DNA of 64,000 nt from UBA6136 sp041178325 (GTDB lineage Bacteria; Pseudomonadota; Gammaproteobacteria; Methylococcales; Methylococcaceae), in NCBI GenBank assembly GCA_041178325.1, contig JBEGVN010000014.1, positions 33,409 to 97,408 of the forward strand, given 5' to 3'. Shown piece after piece: positions 9,004 to 17,853 of this stretch. Made by a program: the position numbers and the translations under genes. Every line of letters starts with the position of its first letter. Within the stretch, counting starts at the first letter, position 1. The notes under the pieces are model-generated. The model worked only from the letters and a program-made list of their open reading frames with translations. It was not told the origin of the DNA and did not search any database.

Positions 9004-9504
9004 TCAGGGTTTTTCTTTCAGGAGCCCATCTATGGCCTTGCTGAGTTCCTGGCGGTCAGAATTGCTGAAGCCACGGTGCACCTCCCGAAGGTTTCCTTTG
9101 CGATCAATCAGGTAGCTGGTCGGCATGGTTTCAAGACCATAGGCCTTAGGGCAATCCCCATTGGGATCATGCACCACCGTGAAGTTGGTCGGATGGGTGC
9201 TCAGAAAGGCTTCAGCCTCCTCACGGGACTCATCGACGCTCACAGCCACCAGCTCCAGGCCTTCGTCCTTATGCTTTTTGGCCACTTCCGTCATGTAGGG
9301 AAAGGAGAGGGCACAGGGGCCGCACCATGAAGCCCAAAAATCGAGATACACCACCTTTCCCTTGAGGCTTTCGAGGGAAAGGCTCTTGCCCTCCTTCAGG
9401 GTTTTCAAGGGACAGGTCATGGCGGGGCCATTGATGGATTCAAGGGCATGGGCCCCGTGGGGCGTGAGCGCATAAATAACAAGGAAGACAAATGTACGGT
9501 ACAT
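9004..9504 (-). CDS. TlpA-like periplasmic thioredoxin-fold protein
   Basis: Periplasmic thiol-disulfide reductase or oxidoreductase. The 166 residues start with a signal peptide (cleavage near HGAHA at about 20), then a redoxin fold with VVYLDFWASWCGPC; Cys61 and Cys64 form the CGPC active site. MPTSYLIDRKG supplies the cis-proline loop. It starts 8 bp after the dsbD stop, so the two are almost certainly co-transcribed, and DsbD is the natural electron donor. Proteins of this kind keep cysteines of apocytochromes or copper chaperones reduced; the actual client is not shown. The extra Cys at about 31 may pair in the mature protein. Confidence 0.88.
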   Translation of the reverse strand: MYRTFVFLVIYALTPHGAHALESINGPAMTCPLKTLKEGKSLSLESLKGKVVYLDFWASWCGPCALSFPYMTEVAKKHKDEGLELVAVSVDESREEAEAFLSTHPTNFTVVHDPNGDCPKAYGLETMPTSYLIDRKGNLREVHRGFSNSDRQELSKAIDGLLKEKP

Positions 9505-9512
9505 AAATAACC

Positions 9513-11357
9513 CTAAGGCTGAGTATTTCTAGGCTGAAGCCCGAGCGCTGCCATGACATGCCGCGTGAAGGGCGCAGGCTCCATGTAGCCGACGATTCTG
9601 CGCTGACGAACTTCCTGGCTCCCGGATTTGAAAAAGAGCGTGGCCGGGGGGCCAATGAGATTGAATCGCCTCAGAAGAGCAAGATCTGCCTCGGTCTGAT
9701 CCGTGACATCCGCCTTGAGCAGGACCACATCCTTCAACGTGTTTTGAACCATGGGGTCAGAGAAGGTTTCAGACTCCATCTCCTGGCAGGCCGTGCACCA
9801 GTCGGCGTAGAAGTCGAGCATGACCGGCTTATTGTTGCGTTCGGCGTCACGGATGTGGTCATCGAGTTCGGCAAGGGATGTCACCGGCATGAAGGCCAGT
9901 CGTGGACCCTCACTGAATTTTCCTTGGGCCTGGCCAAGTCTGAGGTTTTGCAGAGGATGCATGGGGTCGTCGCCATCGCTCGCGGCACCGATCAGGAGAA
10001 GAACCCCGTAGGAAAGGAGAATGACCCCTGCTCCCTTGGCAAACCGCGGAATAAGACCTGAAGGGCGGGGCAAGGCTTCGAGTGCACCAAGCGAAATGGC
10101 TGAAAGGATCAGAAGACCACCCCAGAGAAACAGCATGAGATCACCCGGCAAGATGCGGGAGAGCAGCCATAACGCCACGCCAAGAAGTCCAAATCCGAAT
10201 AAGGTTTTGACAGCATCCATCCAGGCGCCGGCCTTCGGAAGCAGTGTTCCGGCGGAGGTCCCGATGACAAGCAAGGGAAGCCCCATGCCCATCCCCAGTG
10301 AGAAAAGAGCGAACCCTCCGAGGATTGCATCACCTGTCTCGCCAATATAGATCAGGGCGCCTGCAAGGGGCGCGGCAACGCAGGGACCTACGATCAGCGC
10401 CGAAAGAAAGCCCATGGTGGCGCTGCCCAGAAGCGTTCCCTGCTGTTGCCGATGGCTGAGAGCGGTCAGATGGTTTTGCAGAGTGCCCGGAACCTGAAGT
10501 GAAAAGGCGCCAAACATCGAGAGGGCCAAAAGAATAAACAAAGCGCTGAATACCGCAATGACTGTCGGATTCTGGAGCGTCGCCTGAAGGTTATGCCCAA
10601 AAAGACCGGCAAGCACTCCAAAGAGGGTGTAGGCAAGTGACGAGGCAAGGACATAGGCCAGAGACAGGGTAAAAGCCCGCCGCGGGTTGATTTTGCTGCC
10701 ATGTCCTGCAATCAGTCCCGAAAGGATCGGAATCATGGGAAAAATGCAGGGGGTAAAGGCGAGCAAAATACCCATTCCAAGAAAGCTGAGTCCTGTTGAA
10801 ATCAGATTTTCACTTTTCAGTGCGTCGACTATTTGACACTGCTCTGACCGCGCCCCGGATTCATCCGCAAAACTTTGAGCGTCACATTCCGAACCTTGGG
10901 TTTTAACGAGGGAAGGGGAAAGGCCGGCACCTTGGAGTGAAATGATTTCCCGCTGCGGCGGATAACAGGATCCTGCGTCCTGGCATCCCTGATAGGAGAC
11001 CTTGAGCGTTCCTGCATCCGGCGGCCTGGGGAGCGAGAGAAGCGGAATCTGGATGTCCTGATGGCCACGTGCAACACGGGTATGCCCCATGGTGGGATCC
11101 ACCACGATTTCACCTTCCGGCATGGTGATGGCACCGAGAACAACTGCATCACTTCCAGGCTGGATTTTCAGCCGCTCGAGGTAGAGGTGATAGCCCTTTT
11201 CGATATCAAAACTGATCTTGACGCCATCCGGTCCGACGCTGCTTTTAAAGCCGAATGCCTGGGCCGCAGGCAAGGGGGTCTCCCGTGCGGGGATGTTATC
11301 GGCAAAGCCCCCTAAGATCAGGGTGATAGAGAAAAAGATAAGGCGGGACAAAGCCAT
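9513..11357 (-). CDS. dsbD: thiol:disulfide interchange protein DsbD
   Basis: Passes electrons from cytoplasmic thioredoxin across the inner membrane to periplasmic thiol proteins. All three modules are present in 614 residues: a signal peptide and the N-terminal domain with the cysteine pair in GCQDAGSCYPP; an eight-helix membrane domain with its cysteines in LLAFTPCIFPMIP and LIVGPCVAAP; and a C-terminal thioredoxin domain with DFYADWCTACQEME. It is followed at once by the TlpA-like protein and preceded, 64 bp away, by a CzcC/TolC-type channel gene. The length is slightly above E. coli DsbD (565). Confidence 0.95.
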   Translation of the reverse strand: MALSRLIFFSITLILGGFADNIPARETPLPAAQAFGFKSSVGPDGVKISFDIEKGYHLYLERLKIQPGSDAVVLGAITMPEGEIVVDPTMGHTRVARGHQDIQIPLLSLPRPPDAGTLKVSYQGCQDAGSCYPPQREIISLQGAGLSPSLVKTQGSECDAQSFADESGARSEQCQIVDALKSENLISTGLSFLGMGILLAFTPCIFPMIPILSGLIAGHGSKINPRRAFTLSLAYVLASSLAYTLFGVLAGLFGHNLQATLQNPTVIAVFSALFILLALSMFGAFSLQVPGTLQNHLTALSHRQQQGTLLGSATMGFLSALIVGPCVAAPLAGALIYIGETGDAILGGFALFSLGMGMGLPLLVIGTSAGTLLPKAGAWMDAVKTLFGFGLLGVALWLLSRILPGDLMLFLWGGLLILSAISLGALEALPRPSGLIPRFAKGAGVILLSYGVLLLIGAASDGDDPMHPLQNLRLGQAQGKFSEGPRLAFMPVTSLAELDDHIRDAERNNKPVMLDFYADWCTACQEMESETFSDPMVQNTLKDVVLLKADVTDQTEADLALLRRFNLIGPPATLFFKSGSQEVRQRRIVGYMEPAPFTRHVMAALGLQPRNTQP

Positions 11358-11421
11358 GAAAATCGATCAATGGGTGGACGAAGCGCCGCGATTATAAGGC
11401 GTCATCCAAGGCCCGTGTCGT

Positions 11422-12780
11422 TTATCGTGCGGATTGCTTGCTCGAACGTGATGATTTGGACTCCTGAGCGTCACTTTCAAGGAACCGATGCATGACATCT
11501 TCCCCCAGAGCCATCATGAGGTCCGCGTAGGCTATGGCCTCATCGGTCCTTGAGGCATAGTAGTCCACCATCAGTTTGGTGTAGGTCCGTTCGGCGTCCA
11601 GAAGATCAATCAGACCAATGGCGCCCTGGTTATAGGCAAATTCCTGTGCATTTCGCACTTTTTCAATGCGCTCGCGGGACTCGGTTTCAAAACGGGTGAC
11701 GATAGCGCGGGTTGCCATCATTCGTGCATGAGAGGCAATCACATCGGCCCTGATGCTGTTTCTAATCTGTTCAAGTTCAAGCCGCGAGGCATTGAGTTCG
11801 GCAGCTGTCTTTCCGACTTCACCCTGAAACTGATACCAGGTAGGGATCGGAGCGTTGATGCTGAAGGTTCCCGTATACGGACGGACGTTGCCAGAGTCCT
11901 GAATGAAGCCACCGGAAACGGTGACATCCGGAACGACCAGCCTTCGAGCGAGCTCAAGCTCGGTCTCCATCTTTTCGGTACGAAGCTCCTGTGCCCTGTA
12001 GTCCGGTCGTGACTCATAGGCCTCTTCGATCAAAGGATCAAGATTCGATTTCAAAAGTGCCGAAGGCACATCCGGCCAACGTTCGGTCACGCGGAGTGTG
12101 TTGCTGATTTGAGGCCAATTCAAAAGGGCAGCGAGTTCACTTCTGGCGCTTTTGATAGCCGCATGCGCCCTGTCTACATCTGCCCTTATCTTGAGCTCTT
12201 CGATCTCAACGCGAACGAGATCCGATTCGGCAATGTCCCCCGCATTGAGACGCGTACGACTGGCTTCCACAATTTGAAGATAGTTGCGGTCATTGGTCTC
12301 GAGGAATTCAAGATTCTTTTGGGCCAAAAGCAACTGGTAGTGGGCTTTTCTGAGGGTGTTGGCGAGGACACGAATCAGATTGCGAAAGTCGGTTTCAACC
12401 GCTTCCCGTTCGTATTGGCTGCTTTCGGTTCGAAGCTGCCTTTTGCCATTGGTCTGGATCAGTTGGGTAACGATGACGCTCATGCCAAGCGCATTGCTAT
12501 CGGAAACGTTATGAGTTTTTGGAAAAAAACGCGAGGTTTTGGAGGTGAGTTCATTGAACCCGAGGCTTAACAGGGGATTGGGGATCGCACTGGCAATGAG
12601 CGTCTGCGCTTCTGCCCGGTCGATGTTGTAGTGGCCTGAAATGAGATCCAGATTACGCTCGAAGAATAGTGCCAGTGTTTCCTGCTCATTCAGTGACGTG
12701 ACATCTTCGGCATGAAGGGGCGAGGAAAGGACCAGATGTAACAGCAACAGACCGAGTGCCCTGTGCATCCAGTACATCAT
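11422..12780 (-). CDS. CzcC/TolC-family outer-membrane efflux channel
   Basis: Outer-membrane component of a tripartite exporter. From ATG 12780 it has 452 residues with a signal peptide ending near SSPLHAED, then two OEP repeats with the typical helices and tail (NQGAIGLIDLLDAERTYTKLMVDYYASR). The sequence SLGFNELTSKTSRFF and the lack of a lipobox put it nearer the CzcC/CusC-type heavy-metal channels than TolC itself. The frame is open 30 codons further upstream (12870), but that stretch reads as non-signal sequence, so the shorter start is preferred. No RND pump or adaptor is next to it; it may serve a pump elsewhere, such as the channel-less MdtABC set at 22750-30162. Confidence 0.8.
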   Translation of the reverse strand: MMYWMHRALGLLLLHLVLSSPLHAEDVTSLNEQETLALFFERNLDLISGHYNIDRAEAQTLIASAIPNPLLSLGFNELTSKTSRFFPKTHNVSDSNALGMSVIVTQLIQTNGKRQLRTESSQYEREAVETDFRNLIRVLANTLRKAHYQLLLAQKNLEFLETNDRNYLQIVEASRTRLNAGDIAESDLVRVEIEELKIRADVDRAHAAIKSARSELAALLNWPQISNTLRVTERWPDVPSALLKSNLDPLIEEAYESRPDYRAQELRTEKMETELELARRLVVPDVTVSGGFIQDSGNVRPYTGTFSINAPIPTWYQFQGEVGKTAAELNASRLELEQIRNSIRADVIASHARMMATRAIVTRFETESRERIEKVRNAQEFAYNQGAIGLIDLLDAERTYTKLMVDYYASRTDEAIAYADLMMALGEDVMHRFLESDAQESKSSRSSKQSAR

Positions 12781-13091
12781 GTCAGCCCCGCCAGAAGCCA
12801 GCATCAATAAGAGTGGACGGGCATTCGATGGCATGCGATTTGACTGAGGTCGTGCAAGACAATGGGGCACAGCGGCAGGATCATGTGGGCTATTTTAGGT
12901 GAAATAATTGATGCGAATGCATGGACATTCTGTCATCGAACGGTGACTGTAAAGCCAGTGAATTGCTCTATATCTTCACGGTCTGGACATATTATTCTGG
13001 GATAATCCTTGATGAATCATTGAGATACCCTAGAGTTGATCGCTGTGCCCTTGCCGGGCTCGTTGATCCTTTGCAGTAAACGTGCTCCCTC
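12781..13091. other. 311-bp divergent intergenic region
   Basis: Separates the minus-strand channel gene from the plus-strand porin. It is A+T-rich from 12895 to 13020 and includes a GATAAT hexamer at 13001-13006, but I find no -35 box at a good distance and no clear operator. It must carry promoters for both genes. No small gene with start signals was found. Confidence 0.35.
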
Positions 13092-14597
13092 ATGCCAGCC
13101 TTGAAGACCCTCCAGCCGCTTCACCTTCTTCACACCTTTGCGTGTGAATGGGTACGCGTGTGTTGCGTGCTTCTTTTGGCATTTTCGGCATCTGTAGCCA
13201 TGGCTGAATCGGCAGAGCCCGATGGCCGTGAACCCGACGAATTCGACTTCATGAATGTCCTTTCGGACGAGGGGCTGCATGACCTGACCGATGAGCGCTG
13301 GAATGCCTATGGTCAGGCAACCTACATCTATAGCTGGAAACCCCGATTTCCTGCGCTCTACACCAATTTGAACGGTACCCCGAACTCTTTGCTGCCGCAG
13401 GCTGAAACCAGCTTTACCGCGACGGCTACGGGTTTTTTTGGACTCAAGGCTTGGGATGGCGGGGAAATCTACGCCGTGCCTGAGATGATTTCCGAGCGTG
13501 CGCTCTCCGATCTCAAGGGTTTGGGCAGTACGATTCAGAACTTCGAACTGCAGAAAACGGGGGGTGTGCAGCCCGTCATTTATCTCTCGCGTGTCTATTT
13601 TCGCCAGACCATTGGTCTTGGAGGCGACCGTTTGCCAGTGGAATCCGATCCGATGCAGCTCGGCACTACCGTCGACAGCCGAAGACTGGTTTTCAATGTG
13701 GGCAATTTCAGCGCACTCGATATCTTTGACAAGAACAGCTTTTCGGGAGACCTGCGTCGCCAGTTCCTGAACATGGCCTTTCTGACCTATGCCGCCTACG
13801 ATTTTGGTGCTGATGCCCGGGGATACAGCTGGGGTGGAACCGTTCAGTACATTCATGACGACTGGGCCATTCGTGCCGGACGTGTGATCGTTCCCTATCA
13901 TCCGAATCAGTTGACCCTCGATTGGGATATTACGGAGTACTACAGTGACTCCTATGAGATCGAACATTCCCATCTCATCGGTGATCAGCCCGGTGTTATC
14001 CGGATTCTCGGCTTTCGTAACCGGGAAAACATGGGTAACTTTCAGGATGCAGTGGCCTTGTACCAACTCAATCCGGCGAAATACAACGCGACCACATGTA
14101 CCTCCTGGAATTATGGAAATCCCAATCCCACCGCGCCGGACCTTTGCTGGGTCAGAAAGCCCAACATCAAGATCGGTGTCGGGATCAACTTCGAGCAGCA
14201 GGTGATGGACGGCGTCGGGGTTTTCCTTCGCGGCATGTGGAACGATGGGGCGACGGAAGTCTATTCCTTTACCTCGACCGATCGCTCGTTGTCGCTGGGT
14301 ACTCTGGTGAATGGCTGGCATTGGGGTCGTGAACGGGATCTCGCAGGTCTTGGCTACGGTCAGGGCTGGATTTCAAAGTCCCATGCAACCTACTTGGGGC
14401 TTGGCGGTATTGATGGATTTATCGGTGACGGTGCCATCAAATGGCGCTCAGAACACGTTGTCGATCTTTTCTACAGCCTCAATATCCTGAATCCGATGTG
14501 GGTGACGGCGGATTATCAGTACATTGCCAATCCGGCCTACAACCAGGATCGGGGACCTGTAAATATCTATTCACTCCGATTTCACACGGAGTTCTAG
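13092..14597 (+). CDS. OprB-type carbohydrate-selective porin
   Basis: Outer-membrane beta-barrel of the OprB family, used for diffusion of sugars or related small solutes. The 501 residues begin with a signal peptide (cleavage near AMAES at about 38). The family-typical run NVGNFSALDIFDKNSFSGD, then GYSWGGTVQYIHDDWAIRAGR, VPYHPNQLTLDW and ILGFRNRENMGNF are visible, and the barrel closes with an aromatic C-terminal residue (RFHTEF). Two cysteines (in TTCTSW and DLCWV) may form a loop disulfide. It stands alone, with no sugar transporter or regulator beside it, so the substrate is unknown. Confidence 0.88.
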   Translation: MPALKTLQPLHLLHTFACEWVRVCCVLLLAFSASVAMAESAEPDGREPDEFDFMNVLSDEGLHDLTDERWNAYGQATYIYSWKPRFPALYTNLNGTPNSLLPQAETSFTATATGFFGLKAWDGGEIYAVPEMISERALSDLKGLGSTIQNFELQKTGGVQPVIYLSRVYFRQTIGLGGDRLPVESDPMQLGTTVDSRRLVFNVGNFSALDIFDKNSFSGDLRRQFLNMAFLTYAAYDFGADARGYSWGGTVQYIHDDWAIRAGRVIVPYHPNQLTLDWDITEYYSDSYEIEHSHLIGDQPGVIRILGFRNRENMGNFQDAVALYQLNPAKYNATTCTSWNYGNPNPTAPDLCWVRKPNIKIGVGINFEQQVMDGVGVFLRGMWNDGATEVYSFTSTDRSLSLGTLVNGWHWGRERDLAGLGYGQGWISKSHATYLGLGGIDGFIGDGAIKWRSEHVVDLFYSLNILNPMWVTADYQYIANPAYNQDRGPVNIYSLRFHTEF

Positions 14598-14671
14598 CGA
14601 TAAAAAACTGGCAGCATCCCCTTCGCCATGAGACTGAGGGAGCACAGAGCCTTAGGGATGTCGCCAGCGAA

Positions 14672-14699
14672 ATGCGTCAGGTCTGGACGCCTGACGCAT
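14672..14699. repeat. perfect 10-bp inverted repeat (REP-like hairpin)
   Basis: ATGCGTCAGG (14672-14681) is the exact reverse complement of CCTGACGCAT (14690-14699), with an 8-nt loop. It lies between the porin and the convergent beta-repeat protein gene. There is no T-run on either side, so it is not a classical terminator; it resembles repetitive extragenic palindromes. I saw no second full copy in the window, only the partial CTGACGC just downstream (14704-14710). Confidence 0.5.
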
Positions 14700-14823
14700 G
14701 AAGACTGACGCAGTTCTTGTGCCAATTTGACCCGCACGGCATGGGCGCCCTGCGGGCGAAGGAGGTGCTTCCTTGGCGTTTATGCACCAAAGCCACAACC
14801 AAAAAGGCTCATTTGAACCGCGA

Positions 14824-15291
14824 TCAGCGGTTGCAGCCAACGGGTTCGACGCTGGTCCCACCCAGTACCGTGACACTCTTGTTGGAAGGGTCTCCTCCCA
14901 TCACCGTCAATCCGTTGCTGGCAGCCGCAAGATGCGCCTTGCAGTGAGCCTTGATGGTCAAGCTGCCCATGACGTTGACGTTGGAGTTAAAGCAGTACCA
15001 GCCATTCGGGTTGAGTAGCTGCAGGGTCGATCCCCCCATGATGTTTACGCCCGTATCAATCAGGACGAGATCCGGCCCCTTGGTGACAGCGGTGTCATCG
15101 GTACTTTGACCAATACCGAAAACCTTGACCGAGGAGGAGAGCACACGATACTTGGGTTTACTGCCAAAGGGGTGTTCACCCCATGCCTTGAGGCAATTAG
15201 TAACCGCACCGTCATAGGTATCGGCATTGGCTACTGGCTGAAGGCTTCCCAGAACAAGAACCGTCAGAATGGAGAGTAGTGATTTAGGCAT
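14824..15291 (-). CDS. small secreted beta-repeat protein, unknown function
   Basis: A 155-residue product with a signal peptide (about 1-23, ending ANADT). The mature part carries five short strands of the form V-x-V-x-G, at residues 55-59, 82-86, 105-109, 128-132 and 140-144, followed by turns such as GGST, GSLT and GGDP. This suggests a small parallel beta-solenoid, loosely like bactofilins but exported. Four cysteines in the mature part (33, 100, 117, 153) could form two disulfides. There is no good ribosome binding site before the ATG. It stands alone between the porin and the pseudouridine synthase. I do not recognise the family. Confidence 0.6.
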   Translation of the reverse strand: MPKSLLSILTVLVLGSLQPVANADTYDGAVTNCLKAWGEHPFGSKPKYRVLSSSVKVFGIGQSTDDTAVTKGPDLVLIDTGVNIMGGSTLQLLNPNGWYCFNSNVNVMGSLTIKAHCKAHLAAASNGLTVMGGDPSNKSVTVLGGTSVEPVGCNR

Positions 15292-15410
15292 CCGAAAAAC
15301 TCGAAGAATGATGAACTGATCCGCTGAGCGTCCCTGGAGTTTGTCACAGGTCTTCCTGACCTTGAGTGAATTCCATTCTAGCGGGAAACGGGAGTGCAGC
15401 GGCTTGGCGT

Positions 15411-16079
15411 TCAGAAGGGTGCAGGGACATGAAGATCATGCCAAAGGTCATCCAAAGGATGCTGGAAACCCAGCGTTTCAGCATGGAGCTTAAGCCGTTC
15501 ACCCGGATCCTTGCCATAGATAGGATCCCCTAGGAGCGGGTGTCCGATAGCCTGAAGATGGGCTCGAAGCTGATGGGAGCGCCCGGTGATCGGCACCAGC
15601 TGCACGCGCGTGTGGGTTGATTCAGTTGCAAGAGCATGCCAGAGGGTCACGGCAATGCGTCCTTCCGGATGCGCTGCATACTGGGGAGGCTGATTTGCGA
15701 TGCGCGCCAGGGGACAGACAATCGAACCGGAAAGACCTGAAAGCTGTCCAGAACACAGCCCAATGTAGTTTTTTTCAACCCGCCGGTTGGCAAAAGCCAG
15801 GCTCATGGCACGATGCATTTCAGGATTTAAGGCAAGCATCAGGAGGCCTGAGGTATCGCGATCCAGTCGATGGACCAACTCGGCCCAGGGATAGACCGCT
15901 CTGACCCGGGTCAATACCGAATCGGACAGGTTCGGGCCTTTACCTGGCTGACTGAGGAGGCCTGATGGTTTGTCGACGACCAGAATGCCAGCGTCTTCGA
16001 AAATCGATCGGATGCCCTTGAGGGTCTTCACCTTGGAACCCCCGAAGCCTAAGGCCCCGTCCTTTTTATCGGGCTCCAT
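15411..16079 (-). CDS. RluA-family rRNA/tRNA pseudouridine synthase
   Basis: Converts specific uridines in rRNA or tRNA to pseudouridine. The 222-residue protein has the signature HRLDRDTSG at 70-78, with Asp73 as the expected catalytic residue, and ITGRSHQLRAHLQAIGHPLLGDPIYG near the C-terminus. There is no S4 domain, so it is of the short RluA/TruC type. ATG 16079 is chosen because GGAAG stands 7 nt upstream; a TTG eight codons earlier is in frame. It is divergent, 35 bp from the ion-channel gene. The target position cannot be told from the sequence. Confidence 0.88.
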   Translation of the reverse strand: MEPDKKDGALGFGGSKVKTLKGIRSIFEDAGILVVDKPSGLLSQPGKGPNLSDSVLTRVRAVYPWAELVHRLDRDTSGLLMLALNPEMHRAMSLAFANRRVEKNYIGLCSGQLSGLSGSIVCPLARIANQPPQYAAHPEGRIAVTLWHALATESTHTRVQLVPITGRSHQLRAHLQAIGHPLLGDPIYGKDPGERLKLHAETLGFQHPLDDLWHDLHVPAPF

Positions 16080-16114
16080 GTAAAATCTTCCATTTGCGAT
16101 CAAAGAGGGAGTTG

Positions 16115-16597
16115 ATGCTTGTGAATGCCATTCAAGATGCTTTGTCCTGGCTCAAGATTGTCGGTCGCGATGCACTTCGCCGCAAGACCGTCAGGTCGCT
16201 GCTGATTGTTATCGGCGTGGTTGTTACGAGCAGCGGTTTCATTCTCGCGCTAGTGGATCCTGGAATCCATTCTCCCCTGGCGGGCATCTGGTATTCCCTG
16301 GTTACGCTCGCGCATGTCGGCTACGGGGATATTGTTGCAACCTCTTTCATCGGCCGCGTTATTTCAGCTCTGCTGATTCTCTTTGGCATAGGTCTTTTTG
16401 CTTTGGCTGCCGGCATCTTTGCTTCTATCCTGGTGGTCCATGACCTTCGGGGCGAATCACATGAAGAAGGCCTGCTCGAGGAGGATCACGAAACGGCGGA
16501 ACGCAAGATTCTTCTGGAACTCAGGTCCCTTAACCAGAAGATTGCAGGATTGGAAGCACAGCTGGGCAACGCCTCACGACGAACAGCCAAGAAATAG
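16115..16597 (+). CDS. two-helix potassium-channel-like protein
   Basis: Inner-membrane ion channel of the 2TM (KcsA-like) class. It has helices at about 27-48 and 80-105, a pore loop between them and the selectivity filter TLAHVGYGD at 64-72. The usual filter is TxTTVGYGD; here His67 stands where the threonine of the innermost K+ site is expected. The C-terminal tail (110-160) is charged and predicted coiled coil (ERKILLELRSLNQKIAGLEAQL), suitable for tetramer assembly. There is no RCK or cyclic-nucleotide domain. The start at 16115 has GAGGGAG just upstream; an earlier in-frame ATG at 16094 is less likely. Confidence 0.82.
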   Translation: MLVNAIQDALSWLKIVGRDALRRKTVRSLLIVIGVVVTSSGFILALVDPGIHSPLAGIWYSLVTLAHVGYGDIVATSFIGRVISALLILFGIGLFALAAGIFASILVVHDLRGESHEEGLLEEDHETAERKILLELRSLNQKIAGLEAQLGNASRRTAKK

Positions 16598-17182
16598 TTA
16601 CCGAGGTGGCAGCGGAAGATTCTCTTGTCTTCCGTTGGTGTTGGTCTTGGAAGGGGGCAGTGGTATGCCTGTATTCGATGGTGGCAACGGAATACCGTTC
16701 GTCTCTGAAGCACCCGTAATCTCGCGAGGTGTTTGTGAAGAAGGGCGCGCAATCACACCTTGGACCGGGACTTGGTGACCGTGGCCATACATGCACTGGA
16801 TGTAAGCATGATCGTAGCGTTGCTGGGCGGCATAACCTGCCTGATAACCCATTCCTGTGCCGATGGCGCTGCCGCCGATAAGGCCCGCACCCGCGCCAAC
16901 GGCGGCGCCATATCCCCCTCCGATTGCGGCCCCTGAAGCCGCCCCCACTGCTGTTCCAACGACGGCTGCACCGGCCCCTGTCTCGACTGCGCTCGCCTGT
17001 GGTGTCGCCCCTGCCACCTGGGCCAGGGCATATTGACGGCAGAACCCATCATCCCGTGTAAAACGCGAAAAGTCCTGATGGGCTCCCGGAAGGACCAGGA
17101 CGCTTGGACCGGTTGGAACGCCGCTGCAGCCGGACATCATCAAGCCTAAAGGGAGCAGCAAGGCAGTCTTTTTTTTCATCAT
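16598..17182 (-). CDS. glycine-zipper outer-membrane lipoprotein
   Basis: A 194-residue protein with a lipobox-type signal (LMMSGC near residue 20), a middle domain of repeated small-residue motifs (GAAVVGTAVGAASGAAIGGG, then GAAVGAGAGLIGG) typical of Gly-zipper outer-membrane proteins, and a low-complexity Pro-rich tail with the repeated unit GIPLPPS. Its ATG overlaps the stop of the upstream gene as ATGA, so the two are translationally coupled. It ends 1 bp from the end of the convergent ion-channel gene. The role is structural or envelope-related by family; no precise function is known. Confidence 0.75.
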   Translation of the reverse strand: MMKKKTALLLPLGLMMSGCSGVPTGPSVLVLPGAHQDFSRFTRDDGFCRQYALAQVAGATPQASAVETGAGAAVVGTAVGAASGAAIGGGYGAAVGAGAGLIGGSAIGTGMGYQAGYAAQQRYDHAYIQCMYGHGHQVPVQGVIARPSSQTPREITGASETNGIPLPPSNTGIPLPPSKTNTNGRQENLPLPPR

Positions 17183-17844
17183 TGCGATTTTTGTTGGCCA
17201 ATCTCGGGTGTGACCTTTTCCCATGCTGTATCACAATGACGGACATAGGGGTAATACCCTTCGGGGGTATGGCATAAATACCAGCTGCCTTCCGTCTGTC
17301 CTTCGGGTGTCTGTGGAATCTCGGTCCAGCCGGAGGGACATAGCTTGACCGTCGGGTAGTAGCCATTGCTTTGAGGGCAAAAATGCCAGACCTTGGGGTA
17401 TTGCCGAGTGGCCAATTCCTGAGGATTCCCCTCGGTTGGGTTCCCGGCGAGGGAAGGGTCCGAGTAGTAGGTTGAGGGTATGACCTCTTGAACTGCGGTA
17501 TACCCATAATTCATGCCGTACCCGTACCATGGATAGCCCAGTCCGAAGCCGGGGACATAGCCGTAGGCGAAACCGGGATAGCCCACACCAAAGCCGACAC
17601 CGTAGCCGTAGTAGGGCCATCCCCAGCCCCAGCCACCGCCCCAGTAGCCGCCACGCCAGCCGTAACCTCCCCAGTAGCCATGGTGACCACCCCAGCCTTG
17701 ATGATGGCCCCAGCCGGGATGCCCGCCCCCCCAGTGCCCACCATGTCCGTAGCCTCCGTGTCCGCCACGTGCGAAAGCCGCGGTCGGAATCAGCAGCAGG
17801 AGGCAAAGAACCGACAGGAATGCAGGCGATATCGATGTTTGCAT
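17179..17844 (-). CDS. Gly/Tyr/Trp-rich exported protein with two Cys-GYYP modules
   Basis: A 221-residue exported protein: signal peptide to about residue 25 (AAFARGG), then some 90 residues of almost pure Gly, Tyr, Trp, His and Pro (GGHWGGGHPGWGHH, GYWGGYGWRGG), then two copies of a module W-(H/Y)-(F/L)-C-x(4-6)-GYYP-x-V-x2-C-x3-W near residues 155-175 and 190-210. The module occurs in many proteobacterial exported proteins of unknown role. The cysteine pairs suggest disulfides. It starts 9 bp after the BFD-type gene and is coupled to the following lipoprotein gene. Cell-surface or periplasmic location is inferred from the signal peptide. Confidence 0.75.
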   Translation of the reverse strand: MQTSISPAFLSVLCLLLLIPTAAFARGGHGGYGHGGHWGGGHPGWGHHQGWGGHHGYWGGYGWRGGYWGGGWGWGWPYYGYGVGFGVGYPGFAYGYVPGFGLGYPWYGYGMNYGYTAVQEVIPSTYYSDPSLAGNPTEGNPQELATRQYPKVWHFCPQSNGYYPTVKLCPSGWTEIPQTPEGQTEGSWYLCHTPEGYYPYVRHCDTAWEKVTPEIGQQKSQ

Positions 17845-17853
17845 GCGATTACA

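Noticed and set aside
13017..14321. 434-codon minus-strand frame opposite the porin gene
   Set aside because: It mirrors the OprB codons, has no family motif or start signals, and the plus-strand gene is well supported.
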